A stretch of DNA of 64,000 nucleotides from Solwaraspora sp. WMMA2056 (GTDB taxonomy: Bacteria > Actinomycetota > Actinomycetes > Mycobacteriales > Micromonosporaceae), in NCBI RefSeq assembly GCF_030345095.1, contig NZ_CP128360.1, positions 3,596,001-3,660,000 on the forward strand. The letters are read 5' to 3'. The notes under the pieces are model-generated. The model searched no databases and had not been told where the DNA came from. It was given only the letters and a program-made list of their open reading frames with translations. Made by a program: the position numbers and the translations under genes. Positions 40,511-49,352 of this stretch are shown one piece after another; position 1 is the first letter of the stretch, and each line of letters starts with the position of its first letter.

Positions 40511-41521
40511 CTAGCGCTGGGTCTTGTAACTGACGTTCCAGGTCCCGCTTCCCTGATACGCGTTGCGGAAGGTGTTGTACGACACGTCGGAGTCGCCGTA
40601 CCACGGGTCTGCGACACTGACGTATTCTTCCCCGTCGAGGAAGAAACGTCCACGGATCGCCAGGATGTGCCCGCCGCCGCCCCGCCAGGAGGTGTTCAAT
40701 CCGATCGGGGTCGAGCCAGCCATCTCGGCTCCGATCTCGGCAGGGGTCAGGGCGCGGTTCTCGCGTCGACGAAGGACGCCGACGCGCTGCAGCGCCGTGT
40801 CCGGCCACCGGCCCTGGTTGCCGGGTGACTCAGAACCCGCAGGTACGCAGCAGTCGTTCCGGTTGAGCTCCGCGTTGGCGAGGGTGCACTGGGTCCAGTG
40901 GGTGCTCGGGTCGTAGTAGGCCGCGAGGCTCACGGTGGCCGCCGACCAGCACCACATGCCCTGCTCCTGGCGCTGCATGGCGAATTCGAGTCGTTGATCG
41001 ATCATCGAGATGACGAACTTCTCGTGGATCCCGCCGTTGGCGTTGAACTGGCAGTTGACGAGACCGCCGCCGTTGTCGGTGGCTGTGGTAACGCCGGTGC
41101 CGTTCATCCTGAGGAACACGTTCGACGTGAGGGTCGACTCGAAGGAGAACGCGTCGCCTGCGTGGGGGTGGAGCCGGAACTTCTCGGCGGGACCGCCGTT
41201 GGCGTTGAATCTGGCGTTGACGAGGCCGCCGCCGTTCGGGGTCTGCGCGGTGACCCCTCGGCTGTCCATGCGGAGCCATACGTTCGGGAAGACAGCCGAT
41301 TCGACCGAGAACGTACCGTCGGCCTGTGGACGAATCTTGAACCTTTCGTACGGCCCGGGGGTGCCGACGCTGAACTGGCAGTTCACCAGTCCGCCGCCAT
41401 TCTCGGTCTCGGATGTGACTCCTCGACCGTCGAGTCGGAGATAGACGTTCGAGAACGCTGTCGATCGTATCGTGATCGGAGTCTCTCCGATCACGGCAAG
41501 ATCGGCCGCTGACAGGGGCAT
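40511..41521 (-). CDS. Papain-like cysteine protease fused to beta-trefoil (fascin-like) repeats
   Basis: 336 residues, AGGAGACGACC before the ATG. Residues about 20-175 hold three repeats of about 50 residues with NVYLRLDGRGV, NVWLRMDSRGV and NVFLRMNGTGV, each followed by NGGGLVN: a fascin/beta-trefoil module of the sugar-binding type. Residues about 180-336 are a C70/C39-like papain-fold protease: catalytic Cys in QEQGMWCWSAATVSLAAYY, His in GGGGHILAIRG, Asp in VADPWYGDS. No signal peptide is present, which is odd for a protease with a carbohydrate-binding-type domain; export may use another route. It heads a two-gene operon. Confidence 0.8.
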   Translation of the reverse strand: MPLSAADLAVIGETPITIRSTAFSNVYLRLDGRGVTSETENGGGLVNCQFSVGTPGPYERFKIRPQADGTFSVESAVFPNVWLRMDSRGVTAQTPNGGGLVNARFNANGGPAEKFRLHPHAGDAFSFESTLTSNVFLRMNGTGVTTATDNGGGLVNCQFNANGGIHEKFVISMIDQRLEFAMQRQEQGMWCWSAATVSLAAYYDPSTHWTQCTLANAELNRNDCCVPAGSESPGNQGRWPDTALQRVGVLRRRENRALTPAEIGAEMAGSTPIGLNTSWRGGGGHILAIRGRFFLDGEEYVSVADPWYGDSDVSYNTFRNAYQGSGTWNVSYKTQR

Positions 41522-41912
41522 GGTCGTCTCCTATCCGTGTTGCAGGGCCGATGATCGTCATCGACGCAACTGATGGCAGGGCTTAATTACTGTAAATCAT
41601 CAAGCGATTACAGCAAGTGTCTGGAGGGTGACTCATCCCGGGGGGTTGACAAATTGATCTTGAACAATTTCGCCAATGTTACATGTCTCTGCTTGATCGA
41701 TTTACGGAGGTGAATCATGTGGCGCTGAACCCCACCTGAGTCGCGCAGGAGCGCATGCGGTGCGGGCCGGGTCAACAGGAGGAAGCGGACTCGGATAGTG
41801 TTCTGGTCACTACCCGACTGCAGGTGGGGGTGTGGGTGTACGGACTGCATGGGGTTCTGGGCTGTGACGCTGTCACCAGGTCCGGGCCGCCCCGGACTCC
41901 GGGTCCGGCCCG
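41522..41912. promoter_or_regulatory. AT-rich intergenic region between the papain-like and FtsK-like genes
   Basis: 391 bp without a clear gene. Bases about 41575-41715 are much more AT-rich than the surroundings and contain TTGACA (41646-41651) and an inverted repeat AAATTG-N8-CAATTT (41651-41670). A strong ribosome site GGAGGTGAATC leads to a three-codon frame ATG-TGG-CGC-TGA (41717-41728). The promoters of both divergent units must lie here. Confidence 0.55.
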
Positions 41913-44510
41913 ATGAGCTTCGGTGCCGCGTACCGTCGGGCAGTCGCCGCCCATCGACAGGCCGTGACCCACCTGACCACCGCCCGCCGGGCGATCGACG
42001 ACAGCTCCGCCCCGGCCGCCCCGGACCTCGGCGACGTCACCGACCGGCTGCGCCGCGTCGGCGAAGCCCTCACCACCGGGGCCACCAGCGCCACCCGGGA
42101 CCTGGCCGTCGGCCCGGCCCCGGTCCGGGTCGGCCTGGCCCGCCCCGTCGGGCTGGCCGGCACCGGCGACCCGGTCGAGTTCCCGGCGCTGGTGCCCCTC
42201 GGGGCCGGCGCGCACCTGGCCATCGACGCCGACGCCCGGCAACCGAAGGTCGCCGCGCTGCTGCGCAGCCTGGTGGTCCGGCTGCTCGCGGCCGCTCCAC
42301 CCGGCACGGTACGGGTGACCGCGCTGGACACCACGTCGATGGGTGCCACGTTCCTGCCGCTGCGGCCCCTGGTCGAAGCCGGTGTGCTGGCACCGCCGGC
42401 CGCCACCGACGCCGAAGCCAAGGAACGCCTCGACGACGCCGACCAGCACGTCCGGGCCGCCCAGGCCCGCAGCGGCGACCGGGCCGGCTCCGCAGGCCAG
42501 GCAGCGGGGGAGTTGCTGGTGGTGGTCGCCGGGGCGTTGCCCGACGGCCGGGCGGAGCTGATGCGCCTCGCCGCGCTCACCCACGCCGGGGCGTCCGCCC
42601 GGGTCTGCGTGATCGTCGCCGGCTACCCGCCGGCCGGCACCGGGGTGGCGCCGCCGACACTCGGTGCCACCACCCCGGTCCGGCTGGACGGCAACCGGGC
42701 CTTCGTCGGCGACCCACCGGGGCAGCCGTTCAGCGCCGACGGCACCGGCCTGGCCGCGCCCGTCGCTCTCGACGGCGACCCGCCGGCCCGGGTGGTCGAA
42801 GCCCTCGCCGGCCGGCTCGGCGAGATCCACCGACGCGGCTCCACCCTGGACTTCGCCGACCTGCTGCCACCCCGGATCTGGACCGAGTCGGCCACCGCCG
42901 GCCTGCACACCATCGTCGGCCGGGCCGGCCGGGAACCGGCGATTCTCGCCTTCGACGACGTCACCCCGCACTGGCTCGTCGGTGGCCGCACCGGCTCCGG
43001 CAAGACCGTCTTCCTGCTCGACCTGCTCTACAGCCTCGCCGCCCGCTACGCACCCGACGAGCTGTCCCTCTACCTGCTCGACTTCAAGGAGGGCGTCAGC
43101 TTCACCGAGTTCGTGCCGACCGGCCGGGACCCGTCGTGGATCCCGCACGCCCGCGCCGTCGGCATCGAGTCCGACCGGGAGTACGGCGTCGCCGTGCTGC
43201 GGGAGCTGCGCCGCGAGCTGAACCGGCGGGCGGCGGCGATGAAACGCCACGGCGTGACGAAACTGGCCGACCTGCCCCGCGACGGCACCCCGACCCCGCG
43301 TACCGTCGCCGTGATCGACGAGTTCCACGTGCTGTTCGAGGGCAACGACTCGGTCGCCCGGGAAGCCGCCGCCCTGCTGGAGGAGCTGGCCCGCAAGGGC
43401 CGGTCGTACGGCGTACACCTGGTCCTGGCCAGCCAGAGCATGTCCGGCATCGAAGCCCTCTACGGCAAGACCGACTCGATCTTCGGCCAGTTCCCGCTGC
43501 GGGTGGCGCTGCCCGGCGGAAACGGGGTCCTCGACCCGCTCAACCAGGCCGCCGGTGGGCTGCCGGTCGGGCAGGCGATCGTCAACGTCTCGGCCGGCAT
43601 CGCCGGTGCCAACACGGTCATCCGGTTCCCGGACGCGCACAGTGGAGCCCGGCGGATCGCCACCCTGCGCCACGAGCTGTGGCAGGCCCGCGCCGCCGGC
43701 TCCCGCCCACCGGCGATCTTCAAGGGGTACGAGGCGGCGCACCTCGACGGTGACCCCACGTACCGCTCACTGGCCCCCGGCGGACGGCGCCCCCTCGCCC
43801 TGGTCGGCCGGCAGGTCGACGTGGACCTCAGCTCGGCGGTGTTCCCGCTGGACGCCACTCCGGGTCGGCACATCGCCGTGGTCGGCACCACCGGCCACGC
43901 CGCCGACGTGCTGCACGCCGCCACCGTCAGCCTGGCCCGGCAGGAGCCGCCCGGCCACGCCCGGTTCCTGCTGGCCCCGCTGGTCGCCTCCGCCGACGAG
44001 GTCGCCGAGGAGACCGCCGACGCGCTGCACACCTTCGGACATTCGATCACCCGGCTGACCGCCGCCGAGCTGCGTGAGGAGCTGCGCCGACTGGCCACCC
44101 CGGACGGCACCGCCGCGCCCGCCGACGACGGTCGGACGTACCTGGTGGTGTTCGGGATGGACGCCGCAGCCGGGGTGCTCGGCGCGAAGGACGAGATGTA
44201 CAAGTCCGGGCTGGACGACCTGCAGGTGGTGCTGCGCCAGGGGCCCGGTCACGGCGTCCATCTGCTGGGTTGGTGGCGTGGGCTACGGCGGCTCGCCGAC
44301 GACCTGGGCGGCTCACACAACCGCGACGACCTGGCCTGCCTGGTGGCGATGAACGTCCCCGGCGGTGAGCTCGGCTCCTACCTGGGCACCCACGACCTGG
44401 CGTACCGGCCGCGGCCGAACCGGGCGCTGCTGATCGACCGGCACGACCAGCGGACCCGGCTGATCGTGCCGTTCGCGTTGCCCGGCCGCGAGCTGGACGA
44501 GGAAGGCTGA
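41913..44510 (+). CDS. FtsK/SpoIIIE-family ATPase
   Basis: 865 residues. There is no in-frame alternative start, and no ribosome site. Residues 1-70 form a helical or coiled-coil segment (AYRRAVAAHRQAVTHLTTARRAI). Two P-loop-type domains follow: the first (about 75-300) lacks a Walker A; the second (about 330-640) has Walker A VGGRTGSGKT and Walker B VAVIDEFHVLFE and the FtsK hallmark LLDFKEGVSF. A third, degenerate domain ends the protein. No membrane helix is present. It resembles EccC-like or FtsK-like pumps of actinobacteria more than the chromosome-segregating FtsK, and needs a membrane partner, probably the next gene. Confidence 0.85.
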   Translation: MSFGAAYRRAVAAHRQAVTHLTTARRAIDDSSAPAAPDLGDVTDRLRRVGEALTTGATSATRDLAVGPAPVRVGLARPVGLAGTGDPVEFPALVPLGAGAHLAIDADARQPKVAALLRSLVVRLLAAAPPGTVRVTALDTTSMGATFLPLRPLVEAGVLAPPAATDAEAKERLDDADQHVRAAQARSGDRAGSAGQAAGELLVVVAGALPDGRAELMRLAALTHAGASARVCVIVAGYPPAGTGVAPPTLGATTPVRLDGNRAFVGDPPGQPFSADGTGLAAPVALDGDPPARVVEALAGRLGEIHRRGSTLDFADLLPPRIWTESATAGLHTIVGRAGREPAILAFDDVTPHWLVGGRTGSGKTVFLLDLLYSLAARYAPDELSLYLLDFKEGVSFTEFVPTGRDPSWIPHARAVGIESDREYGVAVLRELRRELNRRAAAMKRHGVTKLADLPRDGTPTPRTVAVIDEFHVLFEGNDSVAREAAALLEELARKGRSYGVHLVLASQSMSGIEALYGKTDSIFGQFPLRVALPGGNGVLDPLNQAAGGLPVGQAIVNVSAGIAGANTVIRFPDAHSGARRIATLRHELWQARAAGSRPPAIFKGYEAAHLDGDPTYRSLAPGGRRPLALVGRQVDVDLSSAVFPLDATPGRHIAVVGTTGHAADVLHAATVSLARQEPPGHARFLLAPLVASADEVAEETADALHTFGHSITRLTAAELREELRRLATPDGTAAPADDGRTYLVVFGMDAAAGVLGAKDEMYKSGLDDLQVVLRQGPGHGVHLLGWWRGLRRLADDLGGSHNRDDLACLVAMNVPGGELGSYLGTHDLAYRPRPNRALLIDRHDQRTRLIVPFALPGRELDEEG

Positions 44511-44515
44511 GCGCG

Positions 44516-45481
44516 GTGAGCAGCGACTTCGACGAGTACGCCGCCCTGGCCCGGCACCTGCACGAGCTGCACCGCACCGGTCAGGCCGGCTCGGCGCAGC
44601 ATCAGACCCGTCGACAGCGGCTCACCGGCTACGCCGACCAGCTCGGTCAGCGGCTGTACGCCCAGTGGCAGCGGCTGGCGGCGATCGCCCAGGCCGCCGG
44701 CGAGCCGGCACCGCCCGCGCCGCCGCCGATCACGGCGAACCCGGCTGCCGGCAACGCGGCGGGCCAGCAACGATCCGGCGGGTACGGTGCCTCGCCGGCC
44801 GGTGTCCCGTGGCCGCCACCGCCACCGCCACCGCCGGGCCGGGCGATGCCGGGTCAGGCGATGCCGGGGCCGGCCGGGCTGCCACCGCCGCGCCGGCCCG
44901 AGCTGGCCACCAGCGAACAGCCGGTGCCGATGTCCGCCGGGGCTTTCGGGCCGTCCGCGCAGGCCGGGCAGGTGCAGCCGTACGGCGTCGGAGCGGGCGC
45001 GGCCGGCCCGGTCTCGGCCGTGCCGGTCTCCGGTGACCCGGCGGCCGTCGGCGGTTTCCCGCCGGACGCGGAGCAGGAGCTGGAGGCGGCCCGCCGCCAG
45101 CTCGACGAGGCCGATGCTGCAGCGACCGAGGCGGAGCAGGCGGCGGCCCGCCCGCCGCTGCTGCCCGGCTTTTCACCGCTGGCCCGGGCGGTCACCGTCT
45201 ACCTGGGGTTCGCCGCCGTCGTCGCCGCGCTGCAGTTCGCCATCTTCCTGAACCCGTTCGCGGCCCGCGTCGACGTCAGCACCAAGTTCATCTGGTCCTG
45301 CACCGGGTTCCCGGCGATGGGGTTCTTCTCCGCGTACTTCGTGATCAGCAAGTGGGGGCGGTCCCGGCTGGAGACCGACGGCGGCCCCCGGTTCCCGAAG
45401 CTGGGGTTTTTGATCAGCTTCGCCGGCGCTGCCGCCTCGATCCTCCTGCTGCTGGTCTTCCTCCAACTCGACGAGTTCTGA
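44516..45481 (+). CDS. Three-helix membrane protein paired with the FtsK-like ATPase
   Basis: 321 residues from GTG 44516, 5 bp after the ATPase stop and with GGAAGG before it. The N-terminal about 70 residues are helical (YAALARHLHELHRTGQAGS, QLGQRLYAQWQRLAAIA), then a Pro/Gly-rich linker of about 120 residues, a short coiled coil (EQELEAARRQLDEADAAATEAEQAAA), and three membrane helices (AVTVYLGFAAVVAALQFAIF, a second around GFPAMGFFSAYFVI, and AGAAASILLLLVFL). It is a good candidate for the membrane anchor of the ATPase. No known family is recognised. Confidence 0.75.
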   Translation: MSSDFDEYAALARHLHELHRTGQAGSAQHQTRRQRLTGYADQLGQRLYAQWQRLAAIAQAAGEPAPPAPPPITANPAAGNAAGQQRSGGYGASPAGVPWPPPPPPPPGRAMPGQAMPGPAGLPPPRRPELATSEQPVPMSAGAFGPSAQAGQVQPYGVGAGAAGPVSAVPVSGDPAAVGGFPPDAEQELEAARRQLDEADAAATEAEQAAARPPLLPGFSPLARAVTVYLGFAAVVAALQFAIFLNPFAARVDVSTKFIWSCTGFPAMGFFSAYFVISKWGRSRLETDGGPRFPKLGFLISFAGAAASILLLLVFLQLDEF

Positions 45482-45664
45482 GTACGGCACTGCCGTTGTC
45501 CGGCCACAGTGTCTTCCCACTCGGGGCAAAGGTGTGCGTATAGTCTATTATCAGCAAGCATCGATACGAGTCTGTTTTGAGGCTATGGAAGACTGCCGTG
45601 CCCAAGGCGGCCGTGCCCAACGACCGGCAGGGTGTTCGTCCCGACGTCGAACAGGGGAGACAAC

Positions 45665-48079
45665 GTGGCCGATCCGAAGGTCCTGGAAGCGCAGCAGTGG
45701 GTCAACGCGACGTACGGCGGGGTGCCCGGCTACGTACGCTGTCCCGAAGACGGCCGGACCGGCTGGTCGACGATGTATTCGCTGGTCATGGGTCTACAGC
45801 ACGAGCTCGGGATCAGCCCGGTGGTGGCCAGCTTCGGTCCTACCACGACGTCCAGGTTCCAGGCGCTCGGTCCGATCGGCGCGGGCTGGGACCGCAACCG
45901 CAACATCGTCGCCATCCTGCAGCACGGCCTGTTCTGCAAAGGTTACTGGGGGGTCGAACCGGCAAGCTACGGCTGGTACACCGGCGTCACCGTCGCCGCG
46001 GTCAAGAGTCTGCGGTCCAACATGGGGATTCCCGACGGCGACGGTACGGTCGACGCGACCATCGCCAAGTGCATCCTCAACATGGACGCCTACGTCGTGG
46101 TGGCGGGCGGCACCGACAAGATCCGGGACATCCAGCGCTGGTTGAACGGACGCTACTGGCAGCGGCCCGCCTACCTCATCGGCCCCTGTGACGGCATCTA
46201 CTCCCGCGACGTGCAACGGGCTCTGCTGATCGCCATCCAGTACGAGCTCGGCTTGGACGCGAACGGCAACTTCGGGCCCGGCACCCAGGCCGGCCTACGC
46301 GCGAACCAGGTCCGGCAGGGCGACTCCGGCATCTTCGTCGAGCTGTTCTCCGCTGCCTGTGTGTTCAACGAGCCGATTGGCGACTACCGGACGAACCGGC
46401 GCACGACCTACGACGCGGCCCTCGCCGACTTCGTCCGGGCCTTCCAACGCTTTTCTCAGCTGACCGAGAACGGTGCCGGTGACTACCAGACCTGGTGCCA
46501 GCTGCTGGTGTCGATGGGGGATCCGGACCGGCCAGCGACCGGCTCCGACACCCGTTACGAGATCACCGCGTCCCGCGCCAGCTGGTTGTGGAACAACGGC
46601 TACCGAATCGTCGGTCGATACCTGTACGACCCGCCCGGGTCGACCCTGGACAAGGAGATCAAGCCCGGCGAACTGCAGACGATGTTCGCCGCCGGGCTGC
46701 GGGTCTTTCCCATCTACCAGGACGATGGGCGGCGGTTGTCCGACTTCAGCTACGGCATCGGCTACCAGCACGCCCTCAACGCCCACAGTCTGGCCGTCGG
46801 CTACGGTTTCAACAAGGGTACCGTCATCTACTTCGCCGTGGACTACGACGCCACACAGGCTGAGATCGACTCGGCGATCGTCCCGTACTTCCACGGAGTG
46901 GTCGCCGGCCTGGCCAGCCGTGGTAAGCGCTACATTCACGGCGTGTACGGATCCCGGAACGTCTGCTGGAACGTCACCAACCGCACTTTCGCCCGGTACT
47001 CGTTCGTCTCCGGCATGTCGTGGGGATTCTCCGGCAACCTCGGGTTCACGCTGCCACCGAACTGGTCGTTCAACCAGATCAAGGAGTTCGTCGTCGTCAA
47101 CGGCAGCGACTCCTTCGACCTGGACCGCAACGTGTGGCGACACGGATCCGACCCTGGAACCAGCTCGGTCAACGACTCCGCCGGGCCTGCCGACACGTTC
47201 ATCGACTACATCGAGCAGCTGTACGCTCTCGCCGTCTCCTATGGCGGCGACAGGTCACCCTCCCAGTTGGTGATGGAGTACGTCCGCCACGCCGAGTACG
47301 GCAGCCGGGACCCGCTCAACCAGTTGGGCTGGTGGTACCTCATCGGTGGCTACGACGAGGGATTCGTCAGCTACGCCAACGCGCGGGGAATGTCCGTCAT
47401 GAAGTGGTTCACCGACCCGTTCACCGGCTACGATCTGGGCGCCGAGCACATGATGGCGACCGCGAACGGGCACCTGGTGACGCCGCAGGAGAGTAACCAG
47501 AAGGCCGCAAACGGCGGCGACGTCGCCGGGTGGGGCGGGGACCTCATGACGTTCTACGCGGACTGGCGCAACTCCGAGGAGCAGTACGCGTCGGGCCGGG
47601 CATTCTGCGAGGCCCGACTGGCCATCCCTGGCGTCGAGTCGTCCTTCGGGTTCAACGATCTGATCGAGGACGCAGATGGTTACCTCATCGCTCGCGCGGT
47701 CAGGTCCGGCCGGACCATCGTCCAGGCCGTCCGGGACCACTACAACGGCGGTGGTGGTCTGCGCCGGTTCAACAACTTCTTCGCGCAGCGCTGGACCACG
47801 GTGGAGAACTGCCGGTTCGCCGCACACAACGCGTTGACCGCGACCGACACCACGCTCGGCATCGCGCGTACGCAGCTCATCGCGACGGCGGGTGCCATGC
47901 TGCCGACCGTACTGATCAATCTGCCCGGCGGTGGCGACAAGCTCGACGGCTTCGTGCAGGGCTTCGCCGACACGATGTTGACCAGGATCGGCACGGAGTC
48001 GCGGATGGAGTCCAACTACCGGGCAAATCACCAGAAGTACCTGACGCGGGCGTCGCAGCAGCTGGAAGAGCGCCGATGA
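45665..48079 (+). CDS. Large glycoside-hydrolase-like (DUF1906) protein with peptidoglycan-binding-type repeats
   Basis: 804 residues from GTG 45665 with AGGGGAG upstream. Residues about 1-290 hold three helical modules of the peptidoglycan-binding type (VLEAQQWVNATYGG, DIQRWLNGRYW, YDAALADFVRAFQRFSQLTE). Residues about 310-510 match the Rv2525c-like DUF1906 fold: GYRIVGRYLYDP, AAGLRVFPIYQDDG, GTVIYFAVDYDA, YIHGVYGSRNVC, with acidic residues in the barrel as in lysozyme-like hydrolases. The last about 280 residues (EYVRHAEYGSRDPLNQ to the end) are an unknown domain. There is no signal peptide. It starts an operon of three overlapping genes. Confidence 0.83.
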   Translation: MADPKVLEAQQWVNATYGGVPGYVRCPEDGRTGWSTMYSLVMGLQHELGISPVVASFGPTTTSRFQALGPIGAGWDRNRNIVAILQHGLFCKGYWGVEPASYGWYTGVTVAAVKSLRSNMGIPDGDGTVDATIAKCILNMDAYVVVAGGTDKIRDIQRWLNGRYWQRPAYLIGPCDGIYSRDVQRALLIAIQYELGLDANGNFGPGTQAGLRANQVRQGDSGIFVELFSAACVFNEPIGDYRTNRRTTYDAALADFVRAFQRFSQLTENGAGDYQTWCQLLVSMGDPDRPATGSDTRYEITASRASWLWNNGYRIVGRYLYDPPGSTLDKEIKPGELQTMFAAGLRVFPIYQDDGRRLSDFSYGIGYQHALNAHSLAVGYGFNKGTVIYFAVDYDATQAEIDSAIVPYFHGVVAGLASRGKRYIHGVYGSRNVCWNVTNRTFARYSFVSGMSWGFSGNLGFTLPPNWSFNQIKEFVVVNGSDSFDLDRNVWRHGSDPGTSSVNDSAGPADTFIDYIEQLYALAVSYGGDRSPSQLVMEYVRHAEYGSRDPLNQLGWWYLIGGYDEGFVSYANARGMSVMKWFTDPFTGYDLGAEHMMATANGHLVTPQESNQKAANGGDVAGWGGDLMTFYADWRNSEEQYASGRAFCEARLAIPGVESSFGFNDLIEDADGYLIARAVRSGRTIVQAVRDHYNGGGGLRRFNNFFAQRWTTVENCRFAAHNALTATDTTLGIARTQLIATAGAMLPTVLINLPGGGDKLDGFVQGFADTMLTRIGTESRMESNYRANHQKYLTRASQQLEERR

Positions 48080-48522
48080 CGTTCGAATCAGCTGCGGCAC
48101 TGCTTCCGTGCCTTCCGCTCCTCGCGATCCCCGCGTTCAGTGTCTGGCGGCTGATCCGAGGGCTGCGCGCGGGCACCTGGAAGCGGCCGGCCTGGTTCGG
48201 CCACGCTGCCTGGGCATCCTTCTTCCTGACGGTGCTCGTGTGGCTTCGTGGTTTCGTCTCGGGCGGGCTCAACGGCGAAGACACCTGCAGGTTCGTCCAC
48301 CACCAGCCGTTCGACGCCGCCTACTGGGAAGCGCATCGGGACGACCGGTTCCGCGTCTTTCCGCTCAGCAACAAATGCAACGCAGACTACGATCTGGTCC
48401 CGGTCTGGGTGAATCCGACGATCGTGGTGCTCTCCGTGCTCTTTGTGATCAGTATGGTCGGCCTTTGTTGGGTGATCGCACCCCGGCTGAAGCGGATATC
48501 GGAAAAGGAACGGAGGCACTGA
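48076..48522 (+). CDS. Small membrane protein
   Basis: 148 residues; ATG overlaps the preceding stop (ATGA) and its stop touches the next start. Three membrane helices (AALLPCLPLLAIPAFSVW, FFLTVLVWLRGFVSGG-like and PTIVVLSVLFVISMVGLCWV) and an external loop of about 55 residues with two Cys (EDTCRFVHHQPF and SNKCNADYD) that probably form a disulfide. No family recognised. It is the central gene between the DUF1906-like protein and a Tat-exported protein, so it may anchor or export one of them. Confidence 0.75.
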   Translation: MTFESAAALLPCLPLLAIPAFSVWRLIRGLRAGTWKRPAWFGHAAWASFFLTVLVWLRGFVSGGLNGEDTCRFVHHQPFDAAYWEAHRDDRFRVFPLSNKCNADYDLVPVWVNPTIVVLSVLFVISMVGLCWVIAPRLKRISEKERRH

Positions 48523-49178
48523 TGGGTAACTCCTTGTCGCGCCGTCAGCTACTCGGCGCTGCGGCGGTGACCGGAGCAGCCGTGGCCGCCGCCGGTACCG
48601 CCGGTGCCGCCCAGGCCGCGCCGACGACACCCGGGACCTGGGAGCGCGACCGCTCGGTGAACGGCTGGCCCGTGCTCAGGTCAGCCGGCTGGCACGACAT
48701 CGAGGGCAGCGGCCATGCGGTCGCGCTCGCCGACGGACCCGCGGCGGTGATCCTGACGTACGTCGCCCGTCGCTTCCACTATGAGATCGACCAGCTCCGG
48801 GCCGGCGACGTCCACGGGCACAGCACGCGGACCAGCCTGAGGGCGGCCTACGAGTCGAACTACCTGTCCGGATCGGCGTTGGCGATCCGACCGCTGGCGT
48901 ACCCGGTGGGAGTCCGGGGCGGTCTGTACCCCCGGGAAATCGTCGTGGTCCGGGACATCCTCGCCGAGTTGGCTGGCGTGGTGGCCTGGGGTGGTGACTT
49001 CGATCTACCCAAGGAGTCGCACTTCGAGATCGCCTACCGTCCGCAGGACCAACGGGTGACCTGGGCCGCCAGGAGGATCAACGGTTGGGCGGCGAGTCCG
49101 GGCGGTCAGGGTCCCGGGGCGATCGATGCCTTCGACCCGGCCCGGCGAGCCAGGGCCAGGTCCTTCGCCGGTTCATAG
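48522..49178 (+). CDS. Tat-exported protein with a degenerate M15 (VanY-like) domain
   Basis: 218 residues, CGGAGG before the ATG. The N-terminus is a Tat signal (LSRRQLLGAAAVTGAAVAAAG, cut after AQA). The rest aligns by eye with M15 D,D- or L,D-carboxypeptidases, but the zinc motif SxHxxGxAxD reads SNYLSGSALAI (His to Tyr, Asp to Ala), while the final WGGDFDLPKESHFEI still keeps its His. It is therefore probably a non-catalytic peptidoglycan-peptide-binding protein. It is translationally coupled to the two genes upstream. Confidence 0.8.
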   Translation: MGNSLSRRQLLGAAAVTGAAVAAAGTAGAAQAAPTTPGTWERDRSVNGWPVLRSAGWHDIEGSGHAVALADGPAAVILTYVARRFHYEIDQLRAGDVHGHSTRTSLRAAYESNYLSGSALAIRPLAYPVGVRGGLYPREIVVVRDILAELAGVVAWGGDFDLPKESHFEIAYRPQDQRVTWAARRINGWAASPGGQGPGAIDAFDPARRARARSFAGS

Positions 49179-49352
49179 GACCGGGACCATGCCCGAGCCC
49201 GAGTCTGCCTTCCGATGGAGCCAGGGTGAGTGTCTGCCGGCCTCGGGCTACCCGGTGGCCCCGCCCGTCAGCTGAGCGGATCGCCGTGGTCCGACCGGCC
49301 GAGGGTGCTGGTCGGTAACGCCGTTGAAAACTATGGCCGGGACCATGGGTGG

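Noticed and set aside
41798-43753. 651-codon frame beginning after an AGGAGG near 41780
   Set aside because: It runs through the FtsK-like gene out of phase and becomes Arg/Pro-rich; the true frame carries the Walker motifs.
42300-45500. A complete type VII secretion locus
   Set aside because: Only an FtsK-like ATPase and an unknown membrane protein are present; no WXG100, EccB, EccD, EccE or mycosin gene is seen.
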